The position numbers were made by a program, and so were the translations under genes. Below, piece after piece: positions 27,303 to 35,207 of a stretch of DNA of 64,000 nt; position 1 is the first letter of the stretch, and each line of letters starts with the position of its first letter. The stretch spans positions 1,116,001 to 1,180,000 of the forward strand of contig CAJJBQ010000002.1 in the NCBI GenBank assembly GCA_905182405.1. Direction: 5' to 3'. Under the pieces are notes generated by a model. The model was not told the DNA's origin. It searched no databases and worked only from the letters and a program-made list of their open reading frames with translations. The DNA is from Akkermansiaceae bacterium (lineage in GTDB: Bacteria; Verrucomicrobiota; Verrucomicrobiia; Verrucomicrobiales; Akkermansiaceae).

Positions 27303-27851
27303 ATGAAAGCCTACGTCATTGCCATGTTACTCCTCTTGGGAGCCCTTCCTCTCAGTGCTCAAAACCCCCAGCCAAAGGACAACGAGAAGGAGGAAGAGGC
27401 CGAAGCGCCCAAAAATACCGAGGACGAGGAAAACCAAAAACGGCGGTGGATCGCCAACCTTCCCAGCGGAAAGTATGCTGTGAACCTCGGAAACATCACT
27501 TCAATCAGCGAACACTCATACCTTCTTAATGGAAACCTCATGGTCACCGAAGTCACCGTCGACACCACCGGAGCTTCTCTCGTTCGCTTCTACTACCTCG
27601 AGCCTATTACTGATTCATCCACCCTCAACATCGTTGACCGAATCAAGAATCGCAGCTCGGGTCTCAAGGATCGCACCAGGGATCGCACCGGTATTTCCGT
27701 CGATGAAATGGTGCAGAAAACCTATCCCGACACCACCCACGCCAGGACGGTGGAATTCCGACTCCTTTCCCGCGGAGAACTCAAGGCCCTCTATGGTTCC
27801 GTTTACACCGCATGGGATACGGGTAAGGGCCGCACCTTTAACGTGAAATAG
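27303..27851 (+). CDS. Exported protein of unknown function, 182 aa
   Basis: From ATG 27303 the protein has a clear signal peptide 'MKAYVIAMLLLLGALPLSAQ' with a cleavage site after 'LSA'. A highly charged low-complexity linker (E/K/N/P, about residues 22-47) follows, then a compact domain of about 130 aa containing 'NLPSGKYAVNLGNITSISEH' and 'SLVRFYYLEPIT'. Not recognised. Periplasmic location is inferred. An in-frame ATG 39 bp upstream exists but adds only a short stretch before the signal. It precedes the cytochrome c gene by 75 bp on the same strand. Confidence 0.72.
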   Translation: MKAYVIAMLLLLGALPLSAQNPQPKDNEKEEEAEAPKNTEDEENQKRRWIANLPSGKYAVNLGNITSISEHSYLLNGNLMVTEVTVDTTGASLVRFYYLEPITDSSTLNIVDRIKNRSSGLKDRTRDRTGISVDEMVQKTYPDTTHARTVEFRLLSRGELKALYGSVYTAWDTGKGRTFNVK

Positions 27852-27926
27852 TTAAAATATCATAAATCAAATTTCGTGTAGATTCTCACTTGCGCCAGTC
27901 GCGCAACTGAACAAGATTCCCACAAC

Positions 27927-28436
27927 ATGAAAACGATCACATTGGTCACCCTCTCACTCTTCGCCAGCCTCAGCCTTGCAAACGCCGAGGACAAGGTTGC
28001 CGCCATCGCTCACGGAAAATCTAAGTTCATGGTGTGTGCAGCCTGCCACGGGATGGACGGAAAAGGCCTCAAGCTGGGACCGACCATGATGATGGCTCCC
28101 GGTTATAAAGGATCAAAAGTCGTCGAAGGCGACCCCGAGATCTTCGCTCTCGTCTTGCTGAAGGGTATCAAAAAAGAAGGTGCCGAATATATGGGCATGA
28201 TGGCCCCTCTCGGAGCTGCCCTAAATGACAAGGACCTCGCGGGTATCATGACCTACATTCGTAATGATTTCTCCGAGAAAAAGGACCTCATCACGGAAGA
28301 ACAATTCAAAGGGTGGCGCGCAAAGTATAAAGACCGTAACGAAATGGTAACACGTGCGGAAATCGCAGCGCTTCTCGCAAAATCAGGCGCCGTTAAGAAA
28401 GACGCAGGTGCCAAGGCTCCTGAAAAGTCTGAGTAA
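27927..28436 (+). CDS. Class I cytochrome c, monohaem, periplasmic
   Basis: A 169-aa protein with signal peptide 'MKTITLVTLSLFASLSLANA' and one haem-binding CAACH motif at residues 37-41. Several methionines in 'TMMMAPGY' and 'YMGMMAPLG' could supply the distal ligand, and 'DLAGIMTYIRNDF' is the usual C-terminal helix. A lysine/alanine-rich C-terminal tail (last ~25 aa) is dispensable-looking. It probably shuttles electrons in the periplasm. A strong hairpin terminator follows. Confidence 0.92.
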   Translation: MKTITLVTLSLFASLSLANAEDKVAAIAHGKSKFMVCAACHGMDGKGLKLGPTMMMAPGYKGSKVVEGDPEIFALVLLKGIKKEGAEYMGMMAPLGAALNDKDLAGIMTYIRNDFSEKKDLITEEQFKGWRAKYKDRNEMVTRAEIAALLAKSGAVKKDAGAKAPEKSE

Positions 28437-28459
28437 ACACGGAACTCCAATTCCCTCTC

Positions 28460-28497
28460 AAAAAGCGCAGGTCGAGGTCGGCCCGCGCTTTTTCGTT
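28460..28497. terminator. Bidirectional terminator after cytochrome c
   Basis: AAAAAGCGC and GCGCTTTTT are perfect inverse complements separated by a 16-base GC-rich spacer, ending in T-runs on both strands. It separates the plus-strand cytochrome c gene from the convergent minus-strand acyltransferase operon. Confidence 0.8.
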
Positions 28498-28533
28498 TTA
28501 CCTCCCATAAATTCAAAGAAGATTTCTCAGGTC

Positions 28534-29457
28534 CTATTCTTCCTGCGCAGTGGTAAAGCGCTCATAGCCGTCCTGTCCCATATATTTTCTCAGAAGACGG
28601 GCCGGTGCCTGCTTAAGATCGACCAAAACCATGGCATCGAGACAGTTCATAAAGCTTGGATCGAACGCGAAGTCCAAGAGGGTCGCATTCATTTTAAAAT
28701 ACTGACGCAGCAACACCGGAATCCCTTTGCCATCCGGCTCGTTGCCCGCGATACAGGCGGATACTTCTTCGATGCTCTTAAAACTCTGGCTCAACTTCTC
28801 GGGTTTGTCCTGGAAAGGAAGAAGAGCCCTGACCCGATCTCCCCAAGTCTCGTCCACCTTCGTTCGGCGCAAGTAGCGCACGATGAGATTCTGCGAAATA
28901 AAAGAGTAATCGTCGCTGATACTGACCGCACCAAACAACTTGTGATAGCGGGGGTACCGGGCCACAAACTGTCCAATCCCCTGCCACAGACCGAGTAAGG
29001 CGTGAATCGAACGTTGGTAATCAGGCACCACCCAAGATCGGCCCAACTCGAGCGCAGGATTGAGATAATCAAGTAATGGCTCTTCGAACTCGCACAGCCA
29101 TGAGCTGTAGAGTCCCTCAAAACCAAACTCTGCCAATATTAGATCCGTTCTCCCCAGACGATAGGCTCCCGCAATCTGCTGCGCGTCGCGGTCCCAAAGA
29201 AAAAGGTGATAATAATATTCGTCGAAGCGATCAAGATCGCGCGCCTTTCCCGTTCCCTCACCCACCGCTCGGAAGGTGACCTCGCGAAGGCGACCGATCT
29301 CCAGCTTGATGTTTGGGATGGCATCTGCCGCCGCGAGATAGACATCGAGATTGGCTTGCTGCGCAACCTTCGCCCGCGCACCTAGTGCCTTGATTTCTCT
29401 AAACTGATCCTCTACCGGAATGGCAGGAGCGATATCTTGTTGGAGGATTTCGTTCAT
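28534..29457 (-). CDS. GNAT N-acyltransferase, OlsB/GlsB-like (aminolipid synthesis)
   Basis: A 307-aa protein from ATG 29457 (a TTG 15 bp upstream is less likely). It shows the hemolysin-like GNAT (Acetyltransf_5) pattern: 'YYYHLFLWDRDAQQIAGAYRLG' region, 'LELGRSWVVPDYQ' and 'LFGAVSISDDYS'. Proteins of this type transfer a 3-hydroxyacyl chain to the alpha-amino group of ornithine or glycine, giving the lyso-aminolipid. The partner O-acyltransferase is encoded two genes upstream in the same operon. Amino-acid specificity cannot be read from the sequence. Last gene of the operon, before a bidirectional terminator. Confidence 0.8.
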   Translation of the reverse strand: MNEILQQDIAPAIPVEDQFREIKALGARAKVAQQANLDVYLAAADAIPNIKLEIGRLREVTFRAVGEGTGKARDLDRFDEYYYHLFLWDRDAQQIAGAYRLGRTDLILAEFGFEGLYSSWLCEFEEPLLDYLNPALELGRSWVVPDYQRSIHALLGLWQGIGQFVARYPRYHKLFGAVSISDDYSFISQNLIVRYLRRTKVDETWGDRVRALLPFQDKPEKLSQSFKSIEEVSACIAGNEPDGKGIPVLLRQYFKMNATLLDFAFDPSFMNCLDAMVLVDLKQAPARLLRKYMGQDGYERFTTAQEE

Positions 29458-29537
29458 CACGATTCTTTTCAAGTGACTTCAATATAAATCTCTAGAGAAC
29501 AATCAGGCACATCGAAAAATGAGGTGGAATAATCGAT

Positions 29538-30050
29538 TCAATCGATACAGGCCCGCTCTCGATGCCGTGAAGTAGACGGGGCGACTCCGAAGCCATCCTC
29601 CATTTCAACTCCAAGACATCCGCACATTCCACCGATCATCGCAAAATGATGAACGGTATGGCTGACCAAAAATTGAAGCTCTCGCCCGAGGGTCGAAGCC
29701 TGCCAATCTTCACCTTCCCCTCCGTAATCCATCTTAACGAGCAGACCCACCGGAAACTCTCGATCCAGCAAACCAGTCAGTGACGCACGCACGCACCCAA
29801 CTTCCTCCAAGGCGGAACCCGTAGACAACTCGATCTCCCGTTGTCGGGACCTAGAGTCATAATCAACCTTCGCACAATCAAGCCCCATGAGAAGAGATGA
29901 ATAATGATCAAGGCAATGACGGAAATGCTGCCCCAAGGTGGAGCCATAAAACGATTCCACCGCACAACCGTAGTCCTGGTCCATAACCTGAATCAAAAGC
30001 CGCTCTGCCTGATCAAGGAAGTGAATGTTTGCACGAATCAGTTGCTCCAT
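29538..30050 (-). CDS. DinB-like four-helix metal-binding protein
   Basis: A 170-aa protein from ATG 30050 ('MEQLIRANIHFLDQAERLLI'); the longer in-frame reading upstream runs through the acyltransferase gene in another frame and is rejected. Helical, with histidine clusters 'GQHFRHCLDHY' (about residues 40-50) and 'SHTVHHFAMIGGM' (about 137-149) that correspond to the metal-ligand positions of DinB/YfiT-like proteins. Possible roles include thiol transferase or metal-dependent hydrolase activity; no substrate is evident. It lies between the two acyltransferase genes of the putative aminolipid operon. Confidence 0.75.
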   Translation of the reverse strand: MEQLIRANIHFLDQAERLLIQVMDQDYGCAVESFYGSTLGQHFRHCLDHYSSLLMGLDCAKVDYDSRSRQREIELSTGSALEEVGCVRASLTGLLDREFPVGLLVKMDYGGEGEDWQASTLGRELQFLVSHTVHHFAMIGGMCGCLGVEMEDGFGVAPSTSRHRERACID

Positions 30051-30088
30051 TTCTTTGTGTGTTAGATTATGGGTGTAGAAGGGTCCAC

Positions 30089-30868
30089 TCAATTCCCTAA
30101 ATCTCGCAGCGACTCCAAATGCTTGCGAAGCCAGCCAATCTCTTCGATTTTGAGACGCTCGGAAGGGAACGCTTTGCCCACCCTCCCTTCCATGACGCGC
30201 CCGCGCATCGAAATCAAGCCCCGGGGAATGAGCGCCGTCCGCACAAAACCCGAAAGCTTCGAGAGAATCTGCATCCACGGGGGCACCCCGCCAAAAAACC
30301 AAAGCGGTACCACCGTGGCGTTCATTCGCGAAACCAATTTCACCACATGATCATTCCAGGGCGGATCTTTAATTCCCCCTTCCTGCCAAAAGGCCACCCG
30401 CCCCGCCGGAAAAACCATCAGCGCCCCCCCGCCCTTCACATGCTTCAGCATCAACCGAAGACTCCCTGAGTTCTCGCCCGCGCTTCCTTCCTTCATCAGG
30501 GTGACTGGTAAAAAATACCGTTTCACCCCCGGCAGCGCCATCAACTCGGCATTGCACAAGATCATCGTGTCAGGCCTCAACTCGAGTAACTTGGCCGCCA
30601 GCGCCAGTGCATCCGGTCCCCCGTGAGAATGATTTGCCGCGATCACGACCGGCCCCTCGCTCGGAACCTCTTCCTTCAATCCCTTCAATTCGATCCCCAT
30701 CTCTGCCCGACACGCCACACCCGCAAAAGGATTCTCATCCCTCGACGCTTCATGAAAAAACCGACGCACTTGAGAAATTCCGCAAAACCACTCCACCAGC
30801 GATGCCAATAACGGATGCCCCGCAAACCACGGAACATGCTTAGTCACATCGGCAAATCGCTCTTCCAT
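30089..30868 (-). CDS. PlsC-like 1-acyl O-acyltransferase, OlsA/GlsA-like
   Basis: A 260-aa protein from ATG 30868, one base after the ATP-grasp stop; longer reading from 30919 would overlap that gene. The acyltransferase block 'VVIAANHSHGGPDALALA' has the NHxxGGxD variant found in acyltransferases linked to hemolysin-like GNAT proteins, and 'GGGALMVFPAGRVAF' is the FPxGxR motif III. It would esterify the hydroxyl of the N-(3-hydroxyacyl)amino acid made by the GNAT partner, or acylate a lysophospholipid. Membrane-associated by a hydrophobic patch. Middle gene of the five-gene operon. Confidence 0.83.
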   Translation of the reverse strand: MEERFADVTKHVPWFAGHPLLASLVEWFCGISQVRRFFHEASRDENPFAGVACRAEMGIELKGLKEEVPSEGPVVIAANHSHGGPDALALAAKLLELRPDTMILCNAELMALPGVKRYFLPVTLMKEGSAGENSGSLRLMLKHVKGGGALMVFPAGRVAFWQEGGIKDPPWNDHVVKLVSRMNATVVPLWFFGGVPPWMQILSKLSGFVRTALIPRGLISMRGRVMEGRVGKAFPSERLKIEEIGWLRKHLESLRDLGN

Positions 30869-30869
30869 C

Positions 30870-31952
30870 TCAGTTCTTATTTCGAAATTGATCCACTTCG
30901 AGATAGTCCTTTTTGGCATGCGCCCGCGTTAGCTCCCAAAGTTCACTCAACGTCGGCGGATCGACCCCCCGGTCCCGATGAGCTGCTCCAATCTGAGTCG
31001 CGCTTGAAAAGTGAAGGCACAAATCCCGCATCCCCTTCCACCACGGATAACCCGGTTGGTAGATATGAGCAGGCTCTCCAGTCACGCCATTCAGCTCAAG
31101 GATGACGATGTTACGACCCGCTTTGAAATCTTCTACGCAAGGGACTTTGACATCGTAGCGACCAAAGTGAAATCCCTCATAACGCGCACCCAGTTCATCA
31201 AAGGCCGCCACCAGCCCGGGCGTCACCAATTTCCGCTCATCCGTGAAAACCGCTCCCCGGGAATGAGTCCCAATCGGTGCCAGCGTAAATTTCTCTCCTT
31301 CGGGCAGGACCCGATTCAATTGATCCTCATACTTTGAAAAGTAGTAAGCGGTCATCATAACCGCTCGCTCATCTACCAAGATGAGTTCTTCGAGCGTTCT
31401 CTCCCCATCGCCAGCCAAAAACTGCGGCAACTTTCCACAGAGCGAAGCAATTTCCCCCTTTTCCGAATTGGGGGATTTCGCCCAGTGCACCCCAAACTCC
31501 ATCCCCCCGATCAATTCCTGAACGACAATGCCATCTCGACACTCGGAGATCCATCGTCGGGCCGTCGTTTCATCCTTCACGATCTCGACTCCTTGACCCC
31601 GAAGCCCCAGGTCAGGTTTCAGCACGATCGGAAAGCTCAGGTTCTCTTTCTCCATCCAAGCCGCCATCTTCGAAAAGTCACCGCCCTCCTTCATCCGGAG
31701 ATATTTCGCCGTGCGCACTGCTCCTTCGGGTCCTTCGAAGGCATCCAGAATGCCACCCTTCGACTCCATTGCCATTCCGCTCGCGAGCATCCCGGGATTA
31801 CAGTTTGTCCAGAGCGTCAACCCGCCGTAACGGATCGCTTCCACCACCCACCACAGCAAGACCGGAGGATATACCGCCCACACCGGCCAAAACTCCCATC
31901 TCACCAGACGCTGCCAACGGCCCCACAAAAGTCGTTTCGTCCGCCAGGTCAT
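30870..31952 (-). CDS. ATP-grasp protein with N-terminal membrane segment
   Basis: A 360-aa protein whose ATG (31950-31952) overlaps the TANGO2-like stop as ATGA. Residues about 20-40 ('FWPVWAVYPPVLLWWVVEAI') form a Trp-rich membrane segment. The ATP-grasp fold follows: 'FPIVLKPDLGLRGQGVEIV' (about 109-127) is the lysine/glycine ATP-binding loop, 'IVVQELIGGMEFGVHW' and 'FGRYDVKVP' follow, and 'IVILELNGVTGEPAHIY' (about 290-310) holds the acidic Mg-binding residues. ATP-grasp enzymes join a carboxylate to an amine or thiol. Family unknown; position inside an acyltransferase operon suggests a lipid or amino-acid conjugate as substrate, an inference only. Confidence 0.78.
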   Translation of the reverse strand: MTWRTKRLLWGRWQRLVRWEFWPVWAVYPPVLLWWVVEAIRYGGLTLWTNCNPGMLASGMAMESKGGILDAFEGPEGAVRTAKYLRMKEGGDFSKMAAWMEKENLSFPIVLKPDLGLRGQGVEIVKDETTARRWISECRDGIVVQELIGGMEFGVHWAKSPNSEKGEIASLCGKLPQFLAGDGERTLEELILVDERAVMMTAYYFSKYEDQLNRVLPEGEKFTLAPIGTHSRGAVFTDERKLVTPGLVAAFDELGARYEGFHFGRYDVKVPCVEDFKAGRNIVILELNGVTGEPAHIYQPGYPWWKGMRDLCLHFSSATQIGAAHRDRGVDPPTLSELWELTRAHAKKDYLEVDQFRNKN

Positions 31953-32635
31953 CGCTGCGACAGGGTTACAAGCGAGCATTCCGGCTCTCCTTCGAGGTTC
32001 ACTTTCTCCGCCAGATATTCCCAAGTCAGCACCTTCCCCAAGCGAAGATAACTCCGACTCCATGTCTGCGCATCGGGCCGATTCATCCGCACCGTATAGG
32101 CGCTCGCGTCCTCCTCGAGAGAACCATGGAAATCAGAACCCCGCTTTCCATCCGAAAACACCTCTTCCCGGGCTTCTCGCACCGCCTCGAAACAGTAACT
32201 CGATGACGTCATCGGCATCGCGCCTTTCACTTCTCGCAGCTCTTGCCCATTCCACTCCCAAAACCGTTCATTCTCACCCGAAATCCCGGCAAGCGTGAAA
32301 GCAGGATAGTGATCTAGCTCATTAAGAAATGATTCCAGCTCATCGACGCCTCGTGCTGTCGCCATATTCCAAACCAGTTGTCCCCGGCTCTTTCGTCGAC
32401 CCAAGGTCGTATGCACACCTAACTCCCACTTGTTCAGAAGACAAACGACGAGCCCGAATTCATTCGCAATCATCCACGTTCCTCCCCCCTGCGGATCGCG
32501 TGGGCTGAGAAATTTCACGCCATCGAGTTCACAGAGCGACGGCGGATCTGCGATCGGACGAGCCTTATTCTCGTCCCGATTGAACCACACCTCAAGCTGG
32601 CCCGGGCCGCCCCGTGTCCACGTGAGAGTGCACAT
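31949..32635 (-). CDS. TANGO2/NRDE family protein
   Basis: A 228-aa protein beginning 'MCTLTWTRGGPGQLEVWFNR' and containing the NRDE motif 'FNRDENKARPIADPP' plus 'LSPRDPQGGGTWMIANE', both diagnostic of the TANGO2 (NRDE) family, whose first Cys2 could act as an N-terminal nucleophile as in Ntn hydrolases. Function of the family in bacteria is not settled; eukaryotic members are linked to lipid or haem handling. It starts the operon that continues with the ATP-grasp and acyltransferase genes; stop and next start share ATGA. Confidence 0.84.
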   Translation of the reverse strand: MCTLTWTRGGPGQLEVWFNRDENKARPIADPPSLCELDGVKFLSPRDPQGGGTWMIANEFGLVVCLLNKWELGVHTTLGRRKSRGQLVWNMATARGVDELESFLNELDHYPAFTLAGISGENERFWEWNGQELREVKGAMPMTSSSYCFEAVREAREEVFSDGKRGSDFHGSLEEDASAYTVRMNRPDAQTWSRSYLRLGKVLTWEYLAEKVNLEGEPECSLVTLSQR

Positions 32636-32758
32636 CGTCTCTACTTTTGCTCATCCTTGGAACCCTCGGGTTCCGCTTCAGTTGCTACCTTACTTCCGAC
32701 CGGAAGCGTTGTATTTGTTCTTCGGTCATCCCCCACCTGAGGATGTAGATTTACTCAT

Positions 32759-32848
32759 TCATGTGGGAATTCCCATCGCAGGGAGCACCCATAACTGAAG
32801 CGCGAAATATCCCGCGACCACACTAGTTCCGATCAATAATCCTTTCAT
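32759..32848 (-). CDS. Possible 29-aa hydrophobic peptide
   Basis: ATG 32848 to TGA 32759: a 29-aa hydrophobic peptide starting 'MKGLLIGTSVVAGYFALQLW' and ending 'LPAMGIPT'. It resembles the first membrane helix of a longer protein that has been cut off, because open but unrelated short frames follow. No Shine-Dalgarno is visible. It is 124 bp upstream of the TANGO2-like gene on the same strand. Could be a real small membrane protein, a remnant, or chance. Confidence 0.3.
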   Translation of the reverse strand: MKGLLIGTSVVAGYFALQLWVLPAMGIPT

Positions 32849-33348
32849 TGTGTTTTAAAGAGGTAAAAGCCTCCGCCCACAAACTATTCCCGAAGAATCA
32901 CCAAAGCGCAACTGAGCAAATCCCCAGTTTCAAAATCAAAGGCATCTCACCGCCTCCAACGCCAACGCCGTTTCGTATATATGCTCAGGGCTGCCGCAGT
33001 GAAACGAAGGCTACCCCGGATTACCTCAAGCGAAATCTCCCAACACTAACGCTTTTGCGTCTAAGCCTGAATCCTTTTCCAGAATGGAGACAAGCCCTAC
33101 AGTCTTTTAGACCCATGTCCGTGATCCGTCTCCCCCCAACCACGAAAAGCCCATTGCTCGGAGCATGAAACTCATCGCGATCGCCGCAAAACTTGTCGAC
33201 ATCTTCTTTCTCTAGCTTGAACCCAGCACAAAAAACCCTTTCCCCCACCGCCTTCTTCCTGTTTCCTCGCGCCCTCAAGGCAGTCAGGATTTTCCAAGCC
33301 CAATTGTTGATTCTGCAATTTTCAAATCGTTCATTTTTATTTCGACCC
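32849..33348. other. 500-bp stretch without a supported gene
   Basis: Apart from the leader of the glycyl-tRNA synthetase gene I see no convincing coding frame, tRNA, terminator or repeat. In-frame codons upstream of ATG 33349 read a proline/phenylalanine-rich stretch unlike a synthetase. A possible T-box leader was looked for and no T-box or specifier-like hairpin was seen. Confidence 0.5.
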
Positions 33349-34932
33349 ATGGCCAACAAAGACCAAACCGACACCGCCCGTATGGAGAAAATCGTCTCCC
33401 TGTGCAAACGCAAAGGATTCATCTTCCAATCTGCCGAGCTATACGGCGGCCTCAACGGATGCTGGGATTACGGCCCGCTCGGTGCCGACTTGAAGAAAAA
33501 TATCAAAGACTACTGGTGGCGCAAGAACGTTCAGGAGCGCGATGACATTCTCGGCCTCGATGGCTCCATCCTCACCCACCAGGCCGTCCTTACGGCTTCC
33601 GGCCATATCGGCGGATTCTCTGATCCGATGTGCGACTGCCTTCTCACCAAGGCCCGCCTCCGCGCCGATCAGATCGAGCCCCAGTCAGGCACCGCTTACC
33701 ATTTCACCGGCGCTTCCCACCAAGAATCCGGCTGGTCCATCGAACGCGCATACTCCGTCCTCCTCAATCAGCCGAACCAGGACGAAAACAAGGCGCGCAA
33801 GACCGCAAAGGAGTTCTACGCCCAGTTCCTCAACGATCAGCAAATTTCGCCCAAAAAGTTGACCCTTGCTGGCGAAACCACCAGCGAGGAAAAAGACGTC
33901 ACAAACTTCAATCCTGATAACGGCTCCCTCCTCACCGAACCCCGCGACTTCGAACTCATGTTCAAAACGCAAATGGGAGCTTCAGCTGACGAAAACGACC
34001 CCAACGCGACGGCCTATCTTCGTCCCGAAACCGCGCAATCGATCTTCGTTCAGTATAAAAACGTCGTCGATTCCAGTCGCGTCAAACTCCCTTTCGGCAT
34101 CGCCCAAATCGGGAAGTCATTCCGCAACGAGATCAACCCGCGCAACTTCACCTTCCGCTCTCGTGAATTCGAGCAGATGGAGATCGAATACTTCTGCCGC
34201 CCCGGGGACGGCCTCCGCCTCACCGACGAATGGCTCGCAAATCGCCTCGCCTTCTACGAGACCATCGGCCTCGATAAAGAAAAACTCCACGTCCTCGACA
34301 TCCCGGATGGCGAACGCGCCCACTACTCGAAGAAGACCTACGACATCGAATACGATTTCCCCTTCGGTCAGCAGGAACTCGAAGGCGTCGCTTACCGTGG
34401 CGACTACGACCTCGGCAAGCACCAGGAAGCCTCAGGAAAACCGCTTGAGTATTTCGACGAAGCCACCAAAGAACGCTTCATCCCTCACGTTGTCGAACCT
34501 TCCGCGGGCTGCGACCGCACCATCCTCGCTGTTCTTTGCGAAGCTTACGCTGAAGAAGACCTCACCAAAGAAGGCGGCAAACAGGACATCCGCACCGTCA
34601 TGCGCTTCAAGCCCTGCATCGCCCCCATCAAGGCCGCCATCCTCCCGCTTCTTAAAAACAAGCCCGAGCTCGTCGAAAAGGCCAAGGAAGTGAAGAACCT
34701 CCTCCAGCCCTTCATGAACGTCTTCTACGACGAAACCGCAGCCATCGGCCGTCGCTACCGTCGTCAGGATGAAATCGGAACCCCCTACTGCATCGCCATC
34801 GACTTCGAAACCCTCGGAGAAGAAGACGCTTCGCTCAAGGACACCGTCACCATCCGTCACCGCGATTCCATGGAACAAGAACGCATCGCGATCAGCGACC
34901 TCCTCCCATGGCTCCTCGAGCGCATTCGCTAG
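33349..34932 (+). CDS. glyQS: Glycine--tRNA ligase, single-chain alpha2 type
   Basis: A 527-aa synthetase from ATG 33349 ('MANKDQTDTARMEKIVSLCK'); an in-frame extension upstream to 33193 is non-homologous. The start 'LCKRKGFIFQSAELYGGLNG', then 'CWDYGPLGADLK', motif 2 'GIAQIGKSFRNEINPRN' with 'FTFRSREFEQMEIEYF', and the C-terminal anticodon-binding part with 'GRRYRRQDEIGTPYCI' identify the eukaryote/Thermus-like dimeric glycyl-tRNA synthetase, not the GlyQ/GlyS tetramer of proteobacteria. It charges tRNA-Gly. Confidence 0.96.
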   Translation: MANKDQTDTARMEKIVSLCKRKGFIFQSAELYGGLNGCWDYGPLGADLKKNIKDYWWRKNVQERDDILGLDGSILTHQAVLTASGHIGGFSDPMCDCLLTKARLRADQIEPQSGTAYHFTGASHQESGWSIERAYSVLLNQPNQDENKARKTAKEFYAQFLNDQQISPKKLTLAGETTSEEKDVTNFNPDNGSLLTEPRDFELMFKTQMGASADENDPNATAYLRPETAQSIFVQYKNVVDSSRVKLPFGIAQIGKSFRNEINPRNFTFRSREFEQMEIEYFCRPGDGLRLTDEWLANRLAFYETIGLDKEKLHVLDIPDGERAHYSKKTYDIEYDFPFGQQELEGVAYRGDYDLGKHQEASGKPLEYFDEATKERFIPHVVEPSAGCDRTILAVLCEAYAEEDLTKEGGKQDIRTVMRFKPCIAPIKAAILPLLKNKPELVEKAKEVKNLLQPFMNVFYDETAAIGRRYRRQDEIGTPYCIAIDFETLGEEDASLKDTVTIRHRDSMEQERIAISDLLPWLLERIR

Positions 34933-35207
34933 GAGCGCTTTCGACGCGTTGAAGCTGGATCGGATTGCGGTTGATTTTTTCCCGGCGACAGCCCTCAGGC
35001 GCCGTGGGCAGAACATTTACCGCAGCGTATGACTGGCCGATAGAAGCCAGCAATACGCAGGTTGATAAAAGAGGAATATTTCACGGAGTAGTTATTCGTA
35101 GAGTTTCGATAGATTTAAATAATCATCATCTCTTTGATTCTTAAAATATTTGCGATAACCCGCCCCCCTGATCGACAAGATCTCTAGAATCAGTAGCCTA
35201 ATCGCAA

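Noticed and set aside
29538..30302. Longer N-terminus for the DinB-like protein
   Set aside because: Residues before the ATG at 30050 are coded in the wrong frame over the PlsC-like gene and are low in hydrophobic helix content.
33200..33348. T-box leader for glycyl-tRNA synthetase
   Set aside because: No T-box sequence or terminator/antiterminator pair was seen upstream of the start.
33021..33455. Minus-strand 144-aa open frame upstream of glyQS
   Set aside because: Composition is Arg-rich with no motif and it overlaps the start of the synthetase.
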